Assembly (NCBI RefSeq): GCF_002022665.1
Contig: NZ_CP019788.1
Location: 372,001 to 436,000, forward strand
DNA length: 64,000 nucleotides
Direction of reading: 5' to 3'
Origin: Bartonella sp. JB63
GTDB taxonomy: Bacteria > Pseudomonadota > Alphaproteobacteria > Rhizobiales > Rhizobiaceae
Part shown: one piece after another, positions 38,868-48,650 of the stretch
Layout of the letters: each line of letters starts with the position of its first letter
Numbering within the stretch: position 1 is the stretch's first letter
Notes under the pieces: generated by a model
Databases searched by the model: none
Told to the model about the DNA's origin: nothing
What the model saw: the letters and a program-made list of their open reading frames with translations, nothing else
Translations under genes and position numbers: made by a program

Positions 38868-38960
38868 TTGTTTTTTATTAATTTTTCTATGAAAATGCTT
38901 GATGAGGTAAGTCCGGATAACGTAAAATAACAAGCGTTATTTAGTTTGTACAAGGTATAT

Positions 38961-39551
38961 ATGAGTAACTATATGTTTTTTAGTCATCGAACGCTGGTGA
39001 AGTTTGGAGAGCGTGTTCGACATAGATTTTGGCCGTGTCGTTTATTTATTCATTCATTTTATTATATGCGTAAACGTATTTTGCGTATATCGGCAACACC
39101 TCATAGAGTGGCATTGGGGTTTTCAATTGGCATTTTTTCAGCCTGTTCTCCTCTTTTGGGATTGCATATCATTTTAGCAATATTTTTTTCTTGGGTTTTA
39201 CGTGGTAATTTTGCTGCAGCAATTATCGGGACTGTTTTTTCTAATCCACTGACATTTCTTTTTATTGTTATGGCTGATTATAAGATAGGTCGTTTATTTT
39301 TATTGTTCTTTGATAATAGGGATGAGATTTCTTTTTCACAAATTCGCACCATGTTGGATGGCTTAGCGTTTTCGCAAGCATGGTCATTTTTTTTGGAAAC
39401 ATGGGATTTGATTATGATGCCGATGCTTATAGGTGGAATGTTTTTAGGTCTTATTTTGGGTGGTTTGTCTTATATAGGTATTTATAGAACAATAATTCAT
39501 TTTCAAAAAAATCGCTATCAAAAGATAGTGAAGGAAAGATCTTCAAAGTAA
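38961..39551 (+). CDS. DUF2062 membrane protein
   Basis: 196 residues from ATG 38961, which has AAGG at six bases; the frame opens slightly earlier at a TTG. Family features: RISATPHRVALGFSIGIFSACSPLLGLHIILA, then GNFAAAIIGTVFSNPLTFLFIV and three to four hydrophobic helices. Function of DUF2062 is not established. Its place between pyrE and acpS is conserved in Rhizobiales. Confidence 0.88.
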   Translation: MSNYMFFSHRTLVKFGERVRHRFWPCRLFIHSFYYMRKRILRISATPHRVALGFSIGIFSACSPLLGLHIILAIFFSWVLRGNFAAAIIGTVFSNPLTFLFIVMADYKIGRLFLLFFDNRDEISFSQIRTMLDGLAFSQAWSFFLETWDLIMMPMLIGGMFLGLILGGLSYIGIYRTIIHFQKNRYQKIVKERSSK

Positions 39552-39571
39552 AAAAGTTCAGGTAATATTTT

Positions 39572-39973
39572 ATGATTATTGGTCTTGGCAATGATATGGT
39601 TGATATAAGGCGGATTGAGAGAATGTTGGTTCGCTATGGTAGCCGTTTTATTCAGCGTATTTTTACAGATGTTGAGCAAGAAAAATCTGAAAGTCTCTAT
39701 CGCCGGTCTAATTCTTATGCTAAAAGATTTGCTGCTAAAGAGGCGTGTGCTAAAGCTTTAGGAACAGGGATTGCCTATGGTGTTAGTTGGAAAGATATGG
39801 GGGTAGTTAATTTATCATCCGGTAAACCGACTATGAAATTAACAAATTGCGCTCGCATGCAACTAAAAAAACTATTACCTCCTCACCATGAAGTGATCAT
39901 TCATCTGAGTATAACAGACGATTTTCCTTGGGCGCAGGCATTTGTTATTATAGAAGCACTTCCAAGTGGATAG
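39572..39973 (+). CDS. acpS: Holo-[acyl-carrier-protein] synthase
   Basis: 133 residues. The metal/CoA motif [16 protein letters not shown] and the [11 protein letters not shown] motif are present. Transfers 4'-phosphopantetheine from CoA to ACP for fatty acid synthesis. CoA precursors depend on PanB/PanC, also encoded here. Follows DUF2062 by 20 bases. Confidence 0.96.
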   Translation: MIIGLGNDMVDIRRIERMLVRYGSRFIQRIFTDVEQEKSESLYRRSNSYAKRFAAKEACAKALGTGIAYGVSWKDMGVVNLSSGKPTMKLTNCARMQLKKLLPPHHEVIIHLSITDDFPWAQAFVIIEALPSG

Positions 39974-40052
39974 ATTCCGTGAGAGATTGTGTTTTTATTA
40001 TTTGAATACTATGATGCCAACAAAGTTTTATCTATATAAAAGGTAGTACAGG

Positions 40053-40856
40053 ATGAAACAAGAAGAAAAAACGCAAAAAAAAGATAAAAAAAGTGAGATT
40101 ATTGAATTTTTTTCTGTTTTAATTCAGGCTTTGCTTTTGGCTGGAATTATTCGCACATTTTTTTTCCAGCCTTTTACTATTCCTTCTGGTTCGATGCGTC
40201 CTACTTTGCTTGTGGGGGATTATCTTTTTGTTTCCAAATATGCATATGGATATTCTCGTTTTTCTATACCTTTTTCTCCTCCTATTTTTTCAGGACGTAT
40301 TTGGGCATCTCAGCCTAAGCGTGGGGATGTTTTGGTTTTTCGTTTGCCTAGTAATCCGGATATTGATTATATTAAACGGGTTGTTGGCTTACCGGGTGAT
40401 CGTGTTCAAGTTCGTCAAAGTGTTCTCTATATCAATGATGAAGCTGTTCCACGACAATTTATTGGGAAGATTGATGATCCTGATGTAACAGAGGTTAGTC
40501 ACTCTGTTGATCTTTATCGCGAAACAATGTCGAATGGTGTAAGTTATAATACACTTAGTTTAGGTTTTATCCCTCAGGTTGATGATACAAAGATTTTTGA
40601 AGTCCCACCCGGACATTATTTTGTGATGGGAGATAATCGTGATAATTCAGATGATAGCCGTTTGGGTGTTGGATATGTTCCGGATGAAAATCTTATTGGT
40701 CGAGCAAACTTGATTTTTTTCTCTATTAGTAATGGTTCAAGCGCTTGGCAGATTTGGCGTTGGCCATTTGATATACGCTGGAGTCGTTTATTTTCTTTTG
40801 TTCAGACTGTTCGCTATTTTCCGCTTTATAAAAGTGATGAAGCATCAAATTATTGA
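40053..40856 (+). CDS. lepB: Signal peptidase I
   Basis: 267 residues. One N-terminal transmembrane helix (about 18-38), the catalytic Ser47 in IPSGSMRPTL, the catalytic Lys in DYIKRVVGLPGDRV and the box-E motif YFVMGDNRDNSDDSR. Cleaves signal peptides on the outer face of the inner membrane. The last 20 bases overlap the rnc start. Unlike the E. coli enzyme there is a single N-terminal helix, which is normal for alphaproteobacteria. Confidence 0.96.
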   Translation: MKQEEKTQKKDKKSEIIEFFSVLIQALLLAGIIRTFFFQPFTIPSGSMRPTLLVGDYLFVSKYAYGYSRFSIPFSPPIFSGRIWASQPKRGDVLVFRLPSNPDIDYIKRVVGLPGDRVQVRQSVLYINDEAVPRQFIGKIDDPDVTEVSHSVDLYRETMSNGVSYNTLSLGFIPQVDDTKIFEVPPGHYFVMGDNRDNSDDSRLGVGYVPDENLIGRANLIFFSISNGSSAWQIWRWPFDIRWSRLFSFVQTVRYFPLYKSDEASNY

Positions 40857-41544
40857 TCAGCTGGAGAGGCTGACAAAGCATAGTTTTAAAGATGCAGATA
40901 GATTAAAAAGAGCATTGACACATTCAAGTGTACAAAGTTCAGAGCAGGGTAACTATGAGAGATTAGAATTTTTAGGTGATCGAGTTCTTGGACTTTTGAT
41001 TGCTGAAATGCTTTATCAAATTTTTCCTCAAGCGAGTGAAGGTGAGTTATCAGTACGTTTAAATGGTTTAGTAAATGCCCAAACATGTGCCGATATTGCA
41101 TTGGAAATGGGTTTACCCGATATGGTTCGTGTTGGTTGTGAAATGAAAAACTTAGAAGGTCGTCGGTTAGCTAATATGCATGCCGATGTCATTGAGGCCT
41201 TAATCGCTGTAATATATCTTGAAGGAGGTTTGGAAAGCGTTCGACCTTTCATTCAAAAATATTGGCAAGATCGAGCAAATAAAATGAATGCTGATCGACG
41301 TGATGCCAAAACAGAATTGCAAGAATGGGCTCATACACAAGGTAGAGCACAGCCTCGTTACCGCGTTGTACAGCGTTATGGTCCAGATCATGATCCGATC
41401 TTTATGGTTGAGGTAAGTATTTGTGGTTTTGCATCTGAAATAGGGCGTGGTAGTTCTAAACGTCAAGCCGAGAGAGACGCAGCTGAAAGAATCTTGCGAC
41501 GTGAAGGTATATGGGAAACGGAGGCAAAACATAATCATGAATGA
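40837..41544 (+). CDS. rnc: Ribonuclease III
   Basis: 235 residues from ATG 40837 inside the lepB 3' end; the upstream part of the frame would encode only an out-of-frame shadow of lepB. RNase III signature NYERLEFLGDRVLGLLIAEML, second Asp/Glu region HADVIEALIAVIYLEGG, then a double-stranded RNA-binding domain (about 155-225: DAKTELQEWAHTQGRAQPRYR ... GRGSSKRQAERDAAERIL). Processes rRNA and regulatory RNAs. lepB-rnc-era-recO is a conserved cluster. Confidence 0.96.
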   Translation: MKHQIIDQLERLTKHSFKDADRLKRALTHSSVQSSEQGNYERLEFLGDRVLGLLIAEMLYQIFPQASEGELSVRLNGLVNAQTCADIALEMGLPDMVRVGCEMKNLEGRRLANMHADVIEALIAVIYLEGGLESVRPFIQKYWQDRANKMNADRRDAKTELQEWAHTQGRAQPRYRVVQRYGPDHDPIFMVEVSICGFASEIGRGSSKRQAERDAAERILRREGIWETEAKHNHE

Positions 41545-42439
41545 TGTTATTAAAACGCGTTCAGGTTTTGTTGCGCTCATTGGTGTGCCTAATGCTGGAA
41601 AGTCAACATTAGTTAATCAGTTAGTTGGAACAAAAGTGTCAATTGTAACACATAAAGTACAAACAACGCGGACTTTAGTTCGTGGTATTGTAATTTATGA
41701 TAAGACTCAAATTATTCTGATTGATACACCAGGTGTTTTTCGTCCTCATAAGCGATTAGAACGAGCTATGGTGTTTGCTGCTTGGAATGGTGCGAAGAAT
41801 GCTGATATTCTTCTGGTCCTGATTGATGTTCAGAGTGCTCTTTCAGATGAAGTTTATGCAATGTTAGATATTTTAAAAAGTGTTGAAAAAGATAAAATTC
41901 TTGTTCTCAATAAAATTGATACGGTTGCTAAATCATCTCTCTTAGAATTAACTGCTAAAGTGAATGAGCAAGTGAACTTTTTGCAGACATTTATGATTTC
42001 AGCTTTAAATGGTTCTGGTTGTAATGATTTGCTGCATTATATCAGTACTCTAATGCAAGAGGGGCCATGGTATTATCCAGAAGATCAAATCTCTGATATG
42101 CCTATGCGTCAGCTTTCTGCTGAAATTACGCGTGAAAAACTTTTTCTTCGTCTCCATCAAGAGCTTCCTTATTCATCAACAGTTGAAACAGAAAAGTGGG
42201 AAGAGTGTGCAAATGGTTCGGTTAAAATTAGTCAAGTCATTTATGTAGAACGTGATAACCAGAAAAAAATTGTTTTAGGAGCAAAAGGTGGAACCATTAA
42301 AGCTATTGGTCAGGCAGCGCGTAAGGAGTTAATGGATATCATGGGACAGAAGGTTCATCTTTTTCTATTTGTGAAAGTACGTAATAATTGGGATTCTAAT
42401 CCAGAGCGTTATCGCGAAATGGGATTAGATTTTTTTTAA
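41537..42439 (+). CDS. era: GTPase Era
   Basis: 300 residues from ATG 41537, overlapping rnc by 8 bases. G1 GVPNAGKST, G3 DTPGV, G4 NKID and a C-terminal KH domain (about 205-295: TREKLFLRLHQELPYSSTVE, KIVLGAKGGTIKAIGQAARKEL). Binds 16S rRNA during 30S maturation. Longer upstream frame in the ORF overlapping rnc is rejected because the G1 box would then be unusually far from the N-terminus. Confidence 0.96.
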   Translation: MNDVIKTRSGFVALIGVPNAGKSTLVNQLVGTKVSIVTHKVQTTRTLVRGIVIYDKTQIILIDTPGVFRPHKRLERAMVFAAWNGAKNADILLVLIDVQSALSDEVYAMLDILKSVEKDKILVLNKIDTVAKSSLLELTAKVNEQVNFLQTFMISALNGSGCNDLLHYISTLMQEGPWYYPEDQISDMPMRQLSAEITREKLFLRLHQELPYSSTVETEKWEECANGSVKISQVIYVERDNQKKIVLGAKGGTIKAIGQAARKELMDIMGQKVHLFLFVKVRNNWDSNPERYREMGLDFF

Positions 42440-42443
42440 TACA

Positions 42444-43190
42444 ATGAAGTGGAAAGAACAAGCTATTATTCTCGGTACACGCCAACATGGTGAAATAAAC
42501 GTTATTCTTGAAATTATGACGCGTCAGCATGGTCGCCATATGGGAATTGTAAAAGGGGGACGTTCTCGTCGTATGGCTTCTCTTATTCAACCTGGAAATT
42601 TTGTTGAAGCTGAATGGTGGGCACGTTTAGATGAACATTTAGGATTATTTAGGCTTGAAGCGCTTGATTTACATGCTTCAAAATTGATAGTTTTACCAGA
42701 AGCACTTTATTCCCTTCAATTGATGGCTTCTCATTTACGGCTTCTTCCTGAGCGTGATCCTCATCCTGTTTTGTATGATATGTTATATTTTTTTATGCAA
42801 AATTTTGATGATCCATTTATAAATGCTGAATTACTTGTACGTTTTGAGCTTCTATTGCTTGAGGAACTTGGTTTTGGGCTCGATTTGTCTTGTTGTGCTG
42901 TAACAGGTCGTCAGGAAAAACTTTATTATGTTTCTCCAAAATCGGGGCGTGCTGTATGTGAAGAAGTAGGACGTCCTTGGAAAGATAAGCTTTTATTTTT
43001 ACCGCAATTTCTTGTACGAAAAAACATTTGTCCTGCTGATTTTAATGATATAAAGAAGGGATTGATTCTGACAGATTTTTTTTTAACACGCTATGTTTGG
43101 GAAGAAAGAGGTGTAAAACAGTCGTATTTGCGTATGAGTTTGATACAATTGTTTGAACGGCGATTTTGTATGAAGGCGTCAACATTTTGA
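42444..43190 (+). CDS. recO: DNA repair protein RecO
   Basis: 248 residues. The N-terminal OB fold (MKWKEQAIILGTRQHGEINVILEIMTRQHGRHMGIVKGGRS) and a mid region GFGLDLSCCAVTGRQEKLYYVSPKSGRAVC with Cys and conserved spacing are typical. Loads RecA with RecF and RecR. Starts 5 bases after era. Confidence 0.93.
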   Translation: MKWKEQAIILGTRQHGEINVILEIMTRQHGRHMGIVKGGRSRRMASLIQPGNFVEAEWWARLDEHLGLFRLEALDLHASKLIVLPEALYSLQLMASHLRLLPERDPHPVLYDMLYFFMQNFDDPFINAELLVRFELLLLEELGFGLDLSCCAVTGRQEKLYYVSPKSGRAVCEEVGRPWKDKLLFLPQFLVRKNICPADFNDIKKGLILTDFFLTRYVWEERGVKQSYLRMSLIQLFERRFCMKASTF

Positions 43191-43194
43191 TTTT

Positions 43195-44055
43195 ATGAAA
43201 GTAAATAGAATGCAAACTTTGCAAACAATTGTTGAGTTGCGTCAATGCCTCAGAGAGGAACGACGTTTAGGATTATCAATTGGTTTCGTGCCTACTATGG
43301 GGGCGCTGCATGATGGCCACCTTGCATTGGTGCAACAGGCACGAGCAATGTGTGATCGTGTAGTAGTTTCTATATTTGTTAATCCCAAGCAATTTGGTCG
43401 CCATGAGGATTTTAACGTATATCCAAGAGATCTAGAGGGTGATTGCGCTTTATTGAGAGAAGCGAATGTTGAATATGTTTTTGTGCCTTCTGTAGAAGAA
43501 ATGTGGCCTCTAGGCAATGAGACAATTGTAGAGGTAGAAAAATTGTCGCATATTTTGATAGGGAAATTACGTCCAGGACATTTTTGTGGTGTAACTAGTG
43601 TTGTTGCTAAACTTTTTAATATTGTTCAACCAGATAAAGCTTTTTTTGGGGAAAAAGATTTTCAACAGCTTTTGATTATCCGTCGTATGGTTAAAGATTT
43701 GGCTTTTCCTATTGAAATTGTCGGTATACCTATTTTACGCGATGCAGATGGAGTTGCTAGTTCTTCACGTAATAAACTTTTGACATTGGAAGATCGCAAA
43801 GCTGCAAAGGTTATCCCTGAAAGCCTTGAGGCTGTTAAGAGACTTTATGAGCAAGGTGAACGATCCGTTGATAAATTGTGCGAGGTTGTTCGCTCTGTTT
43901 TACAGAAAGAACCACGTGCTATTATTGAATCAATAGATTTACGAGATATGGAAACTTTGTATGTGATTAAAAAGGAATTAAGTACACCTGCAGTTTTATT
44001 GCTTACCGTTTGCTTTGGTGAAGTTAGACTTATTGATCAATGTATATTACAATAA
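43195..44055 (+). CDS. panC: Pantothenate synthetase
   Basis: 286 residues (or 281 from ATG 43210). Nucleotide-binding motif VPTMGALHDGHLALVQQA, FVNPKQFG, RPGHFCGVTSVVAKLFNIVQPDKAFFGEKDFQQL. Joins pantoate and beta-alanine. Followed 12 bases later by panB, so the last two pantothenate steps are together. This pathway feeds CoA and then AcpS. Confidence 0.95.
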   Translation: MKVNRMQTLQTIVELRQCLREERRLGLSIGFVPTMGALHDGHLALVQQARAMCDRVVVSIFVNPKQFGRHEDFNVYPRDLEGDCALLREANVEYVFVPSVEEMWPLGNETIVEVEKLSHILIGKLRPGHFCGVTSVVAKLFNIVQPDKAFFGEKDFQQLLIIRRMVKDLAFPIEIVGIPILRDADGVASSSRNKLLTLEDRKAAKVIPESLEAVKRLYEQGERSVDKLCEVVRSVLQKEPRAIIESIDLRDMETLYVIKKELSTPAVLLLTVCFGEVRLIDQCILQ

Positions 44056-44067
44056 AAAGGCTGAAAA

Positions 44068-44883
44068 ATGAGTTTTCATAAAACTATAAAGCGTATTACT
44101 GCTTCTGAAATACGTTCGAGAAAGAAACAAGAACCGATTGTTGCTTTAACGGCTTATCAGGCTTATAGCGCCCGAGTTGCTGATTCACATTGTGATTTAC
44201 TTTTGGTTGGTGATAGCGTTGGTATGGTTGTGTATGGGTTTGATACAACGCTCCCTGTTAGCATAGATATGATGATTTTGCATGGACAAGCGGTTGTGCG
44301 TAGCACGAAACGAGCTCTTGTTGTTGTCGATATGCCTTTTGGTTCTTATGAGCAAAGTCCAGAACAAGCTTTTTCTAATGCATCACGTATTATTGCAGAA
44401 ACAGGATGCGGTGCAGTTAAGCTTGAAGGTGGTGCTTATATGGCGGAAACAATTGGTTTTTTATGCAGTCGTGGCATTCCAGTTATGGGTCATATTGGTC
44501 TCACACCACAAGCGGTGAATCGTTTTGGGGGGTTTAAGATGCAAGGACGTAATAAAAGTGATTGGTTACAAATTGAAGCTGATGCTGCAGCAATTGAAGC
44601 GGTAGGTGCCTTTTCTGTTGTTGTGGAAGGAGTGGTAGAGCCATTAGCGGTAAAGCTTACAGAGAATCTCTCTATTCCTACTATTGGTATTGGTGCGTCC
44701 AATCAGTGTGATGGGCAGATTTTAGTGATGGAAGATATGTTAGGTTATGGTACTTATGTACCTAAATTTGTGCGTCGTTATGGTGTTTTCGAACAGGCGA
44801 TGGATAAAGCAATTAGCGATTACGCGAATGATGTTAAATCACGGGTTTTTCCAGCTGACTCAGAGGTTTACAAGCTCAAATAA
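44068..44883 (+). CDS. panB: 3-methyl-2-oxobutanoate hydroxymethyltransferase
   Basis: 271 residues. [33 protein letters not shown], then [10 protein letters not shown] and the [21 protein letters not shown] motif. Forms ketopantoate from 2-oxoisovalerate and methylene-THF. Paired with panC. Confidence 0.96.
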   Translation: MSFHKTIKRITASEIRSRKKQEPIVALTAYQAYSARVADSHCDLLLVGDSVGMVVYGFDTTLPVSIDMMILHGQAVVRSTKRALVVVDMPFGSYEQSPEQAFSNASRIIAETGCGAVKLEGGAYMAETIGFLCSRGIPVMGHIGLTPQAVNRFGGFKMQGRNKSDWLQIEADAAAIEAVGAFSVVVEGVVEPLAVKLTENLSIPTIGIGASNQCDGQILVMEDMLGYGTYVPKFVRRYGVFEQAMDKAISDYANDVKSRVFPADSEVYKLK

Positions 44884-45031
44884 ATTGAGTTAAAAAGAAA
44901 ATTCTACAAAAGGATGAAGTAATTTGTGAAGATATTCATAACGACAGATACAATAGAATCTTAACGCCTCATCAAAGTAATAACAGTATGATAGTAAAAA
45001 ATTTTATCTTTTTTCAATTATAACGAAAAAA

Positions 45032-45660
45032 TCAGCAGCTAAAATTTGATCTTTGAACATCAATATCGTTAAAACGAATTAGAAAGGAATTTTTAATTTC
45101 TTGTGTAGAGCATGGTTGCAAATTGAGTCCATCGGGTAAAATATTATTTGGATGACCAAAATAACGAAGAGCTTCTTCTTTACTAAAACCAGCAAGAGTG
45201 GTGGCTTCATAGAAAGCTGCGATGCGATCAACTTGTTTGATTTTTTTAGGATCTTTTGAGATGGATTGACAGGTAGAGAAAAGCGTATGTGAATGATATC
45301 TTGTATGCGTTTTTCTACGAGCTCATAATATTTTCCTATAACAGCTTTAAAAGGTGAAATTATATCACCAATAACGTATTCTGGTGCATCGTGAAGAAGA
45401 GCAAAGAGACGTTCTTCATTAGAGGACTGTGGAAAAAGTTTCTGAAATATTTGTTCAACCAAAAGTGAATGTTGTGCAACAGAATAAGCATACTCTCCTT
45501 TTGTTTGTCCATTCCAACGTGCAACACGAGCAAGACCATGGGCAATATCCTCGATTTCAACATCAAAAGGAGAAGGATTAAGTAAATCAAGCCGTCGACC
45601 AGAAAGCATTCTTTGCCATGCACGTGCTGTTCCATCTGATGATAATTCAGTTTTAGCCAT
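45032..45660 (-). pseudogene. HD-domain hydrolase (YfbR-like), 3' end frameshifted
   Basis: The intact frame covers 45079-45660 (193 codons). Its first ~130 residues are an HD hydrolase: GRRLDLLNPSPFDVEIEDIAHGLARVARWNGQT, YSVAQHSLLVEQIF, and the HD pair in LFALLHDAPEYVIGDIISP. After about LPVNPS the frame turns into low-complexity Leu/Ile/Lys sequence. The neighbouring frame instead continues with DRIAAFYEATTLAGFSKEEA and GHPNNILPDGLNLQ, the normal tail of this family, to a TGA at 45032. One base appears missing at about 45260-45277. The protein would otherwise be about 209 residues. The C-terminal tail seen in the frame is probably not native. It starts at the ygfZ stop codon, so both form an operon. 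Confidence 0.75.
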
Positions 45661-46526
45661 TAGTCAGCCTTTATAGAGCTTTCAGAGAAGGTGAAATTCA
45701 TATTTTCAGCAATACTAATTGTTACAGGAACATTATCTACTGTAAATTGAATATTTTTGTCTATAGCTTCTTTGACATGGTCAATACGCATTAACGCTAA
45801 AGCTTCATTTTTGACACATGTTCCCAATTGACTAAGTATTTTTGTCCCTGCTTTAACGGTAGAACCTGAAGTTAAGGGGTGTTGGCTTTTGACTACTAAA
45901 AAACGGCGGCGAACTTTACTGCGATGATGTATCCGCGAAATAACTTCCTGCCCAATATAGCATCCCTTGTTGAAAAAAAGTCCATGAATTTGATCATAAT
46001 TAATATCATGGGGAAAGACTTTACCTATTTCGTAATCTTGATCACTTTCAGCTATTCCATAATGGATACGCATTCGATTCCAATGAGCATTACATTCTGG
46101 AGTAAGAAAAGGAATTTTTCCATAGGTTCGTACTACTTTTTCTTTTTTTGGAAATCGCTTATCTATAAAACTTAAATTAAAATTTAAATTATCTAATTCA
46201 TTTTGCCAAAAAACATTTATAATCTCTTGTAATGGTTGTGTAATTTCTATTTTTTTATGGAGTTTATAAAGAACAAGGCGCTTATGAAAAGCGTCAGCTA
46301 AAGAAGTCGCAATATCAATCATATAGTTTTGGTCTATTTTGCCGATGAGAAAATCAGCGATAACCTTCCCTTGTGGTGATAAAAGGGCACCAGGAAAGAG
46401 TTCTCGTGAGTTTATTTTTTTTACATCCGTAGTAATAAGAGCCTGCAGGAAATGTGTTGCTTCTTCACCTGTAATTTTAATAATTTTACGGTTTTTTAAA
46501 TTTATGGCATTTTGTTTTTTAATCAT
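45660..46526 (-). CDS. ygfZ: YgfZ, folate-binding Fe-S cluster repair protein
   Basis: 288 residues from ATG 46526 (MIKKQNAINLKNRKIIKITGEEATHFLQALITTDV); the longer frame to 46805 overlaps the divergent pyrC and is rejected. The diagnostic KGCYIGQEVISRIHHR motif with Cys is present, with a GcvT-like fold. YgfZ/IBA57 proteins assist assembly or repair of Fe-S clusters in certain enzymes. AAGG in the upstream region provides a ribosome binding site. It overlaps the start of the HD-domain gene by its stop codon. Confidence 0.9.
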   Translation of the reverse strand: MIKKQNAINLKNRKIIKITGEEATHFLQALITTDVKKINSRELFPGALLSPQGKVIADFLIGKIDQNYMIDIATSLADAFHKRLVLYKLHKKIEITQPLQEIINVFWQNELDNLNFNLSFIDKRFPKKEKVVRTYGKIPFLTPECNAHWNRMRIHYGIAESDQDYEIGKVFPHDINYDQIHGLFFNKGCYIGQEVISRIHHRSKVRRRFLVVKSQHPLTSGSTVKAGTKILSQLGTCVKNEALALMRIDHVKEAIDKNIQFTVDNVPVTISIAENMNFTFSESSIKAD

Positions 46527-46589
46527 GATTCTTGCCTTTCTGCGCACAGTTGCATAACGATGGAGAGGCGATATACAAGGAGCATGGTT

Positions 46590-47918
46590 ATGTTTAAAAC
46601 ATTTGATACAATTTTTAAAGGCGCGATACTTGTTAATCATGATGGTAGCAGCAAGCGCGATATTGGTGTTGTGAATGGTCGTATTGTTGAAATTGGTGAT
46701 CTCACACGCGCATCTGGTGGAGAGGTAATCGACTGTACAGGACTTCATATTTTGCCTGGTATAATTGACAGCCAAGTTCATTTTCGTGAGCCAGGTAATG
46801 AACACAAGGAGGATCTGGAGAGTGGTTCTCGTTCTGCTGTTTTAGGAGGAGTTACAGCAGTATTTGAAATGCCAAATACCAATCCGTTAACGATATCAGA
46901 AGAAGCTTTAAATGATAAGGTTAAACGTGGATTTCATCGGATGCACTGTGATTATGCATTTTGGGTCGGAGCAACACGTGACAATATTTATGAATTGGCA
47001 GAATTAGAAAGACTTCCTGGTGTTGCTGGAATTAAAGTATTTATGGGATCATCGACAGGTAATCTTCTGGTAGACGATGATAAAAGTGTACGTCTTATTT
47101 TGCAAAATACACGCCGTCGCACAGCTTTTCATTCTGAAGATGAAACACGACTTAAAGAACGTAAAGATATTTATATTACAAAAGACGTATCATCACATCC
47201 GGTTTGGCGTGATGAGGCTACGGCTTTACAATGCACACAACGTTTAGTTAAAATTGCACGTGAAACAGGAGCACGTATTCATATATTACATCTTTCTACA
47301 GCCGAAGAAGTTGATTTTTTGAAAGATTATAAAGATATAGCAACAGTTGAAGTCACTCAGCATCATTTGACTTTGAGTGCTGATGATTATCAACGGCTTG
47401 GTACATTAATTCAGATGAATCCGCCTATTCGCGAAAAACGCCACTGTGAGGGTCTTTGGTACGGAGTTCAGCAGGGTATTATCGATATTTTAGGTTCTGA
47501 TCATGCTCCTCACACGTTTGAAGAGAAGCATAAGCCTTATCCTTCATCTCCTTCTGGTATAACGGGTGTACAGACAACAGCCGCAATCATGCTTACCCAT
47601 GTTAATGCAGGAAAGATGTCTCTTGAACGTTTTGTTGATCTTACTTCGCATGGTCCTAATCGCGTTTTTGGTATAAGCTGTAAAGGACGTATTGCTGTTG
47701 GATATGATGCTGATTTGACTATTGTTGATCTTAAACGGGAGGAAATTATTAGGAATGCATTAGTTGGTTCACGTGCTGGTTGGACACCTTATGATGGTGA
47801 AAAGGTAAAAGGATGGCCAGTAGGGACAATTATCCGGGGTATTCGGGTTATGTGGGAGGGTGAAATTGTTATGCCTTCACAAGGTGAACCTGTTAAATTT
47901 GTAGAATCATTATCGTAA
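46590..47918 (+). CDS. pyrC: Dihydroorotase
   Basis: About 442 residues from ATG 46590, which has AGGAG at 46578-46582; the frame is open to 46512, but that part overlaps ygfZ. Class I dihydroorotase motifs: DSQVHFREPGNEHKEDLESGSRSAVLGGVTAVFEMPNTNP (metal-binding His pair), GIKVFMGSS (carbamylated Lys), ILGSDHAPHTFEEK (His and Asp). It closes the dihydropyrimidine ring in UMP synthesis. Divergent from ygfZ with overlapping regulatory space. Confidence 0.93.
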   Translation: MFKTFDTIFKGAILVNHDGSSKRDIGVVNGRIVEIGDLTRASGGEVIDCTGLHILPGIIDSQVHFREPGNEHKEDLESGSRSAVLGGVTAVFEMPNTNPLTISEEALNDKVKRGFHRMHCDYAFWVGATRDNIYELAELERLPGVAGIKVFMGSSTGNLLVDDDKSVRLILQNTRRRTAFHSEDETRLKERKDIYITKDVSSHPVWRDEATALQCTQRLVKIARETGARIHILHLSTAEEVDFLKDYKDIATVEVTQHHLTLSADDYQRLGTLIQMNPPIREKRHCEGLWYGVQQGIIDILGSDHAPHTFEEKHKPYPSSPSGITGVQTTAAIMLTHVNAGKMSLERFVDLTSHGPNRVFGISCKGRIAVGYDADLTIVDLKREEIIRNALVGSRAGWTPYDGEKVKGWPVGTIIRGIRVMWEGEIVMPSQGEPVKFVESLS

Positions 47919-48650
47919 TACAATTTGCAAACTGATAAATATTATAGCATAATTTTGTAATTTAAAATGTTCAATATAAATAAGTTTTATGCAATGTAAT
48001 ATATTGATTTGTTAGTATTATAGCACTTAGAAAGTTTATGATACGAATAGGATTTTTAAATATGTTTCTGTAAAGCATATTCTTTTTGCTAATTTTTTGG
48101 ATTTGCTCAATTAAAGCAAATCAACTACGTAGTGATGCTCATATTAGTTGGAAGAAGATTTATGCGGTATTAAATCATTTTTTTAAATTATTTTGGTAAA
48201 AATAATAATTATTGGAATGTTACTTTTTCGTTGTAACGATTATGATACACAAGGAAAGTCACTTGAATTGCTTCTTCAGCTAATACATATCTTAATCAGC
48301 AGTTATCTAATAAGCCTTCATTTGATGAAGTTGGTGAGATTTGAAAACTTTATTAGTTTAGGATTTTTCAGAAAATTATAAAATATTTTTTTATAGTAGT
48401 TATATCTTAATGGTCCTAAGGTCTCCAGATAGAGTATATTTTCTAGTAATGGGAAAACGCTTGGTAAATTTGATAAAGAGGGAGAAAATTTAATCGAAAA
48501 ATCTAGAGATATGGAGATTATAGAGATCTATAATAAAAAGGTAACAAAAAAGGCATGTTTATCAGAAATAAAATTTCTTATTTCCTATAGGTTAATTTAT
48601 TTTTTTGTAATTACTTATGTAAATTAAATAAGAGTTTTGTCAGTTTTTTT
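47919..48650. other. Non-genic stretch with a possible coding remnant
   Basis: 732 bases between pyrC and the TIGR02301 gene. One frame (48433-48627, 64 codons, no stop but no start) reads GKTLGKFDKEGENLIEKSRD followed by MEIIEIYNKKVTKKA, protein-like and hydrophilic. Upstream, 48254-48350 has ASSANTYLNQQLSNKPSFDE in another frame. I do not recognise a family; both may be remnants of one decayed gene. Rhizobial pyrC is often followed by plsY, which is not visible. Confidence 0.4.

Noticed and set aside
41447..41536. Longer Era start overlapping rnc
   Set aside because: The extra 30 residues are an out-of-frame shadow of rnc, and ATG 41537 gives the normal distance to the G1 box.
46527..46805. 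N-terminal extension of YgfZ
   Set aside because: It overlaps the divergent pyrC gene and the family start is at 46526.
48193..48381. 62-codon frame after pyrC
   Set aside because: Hydrophobic, no ribosome binding site or family similarity; the more protein-like reading in this place is in another frame.
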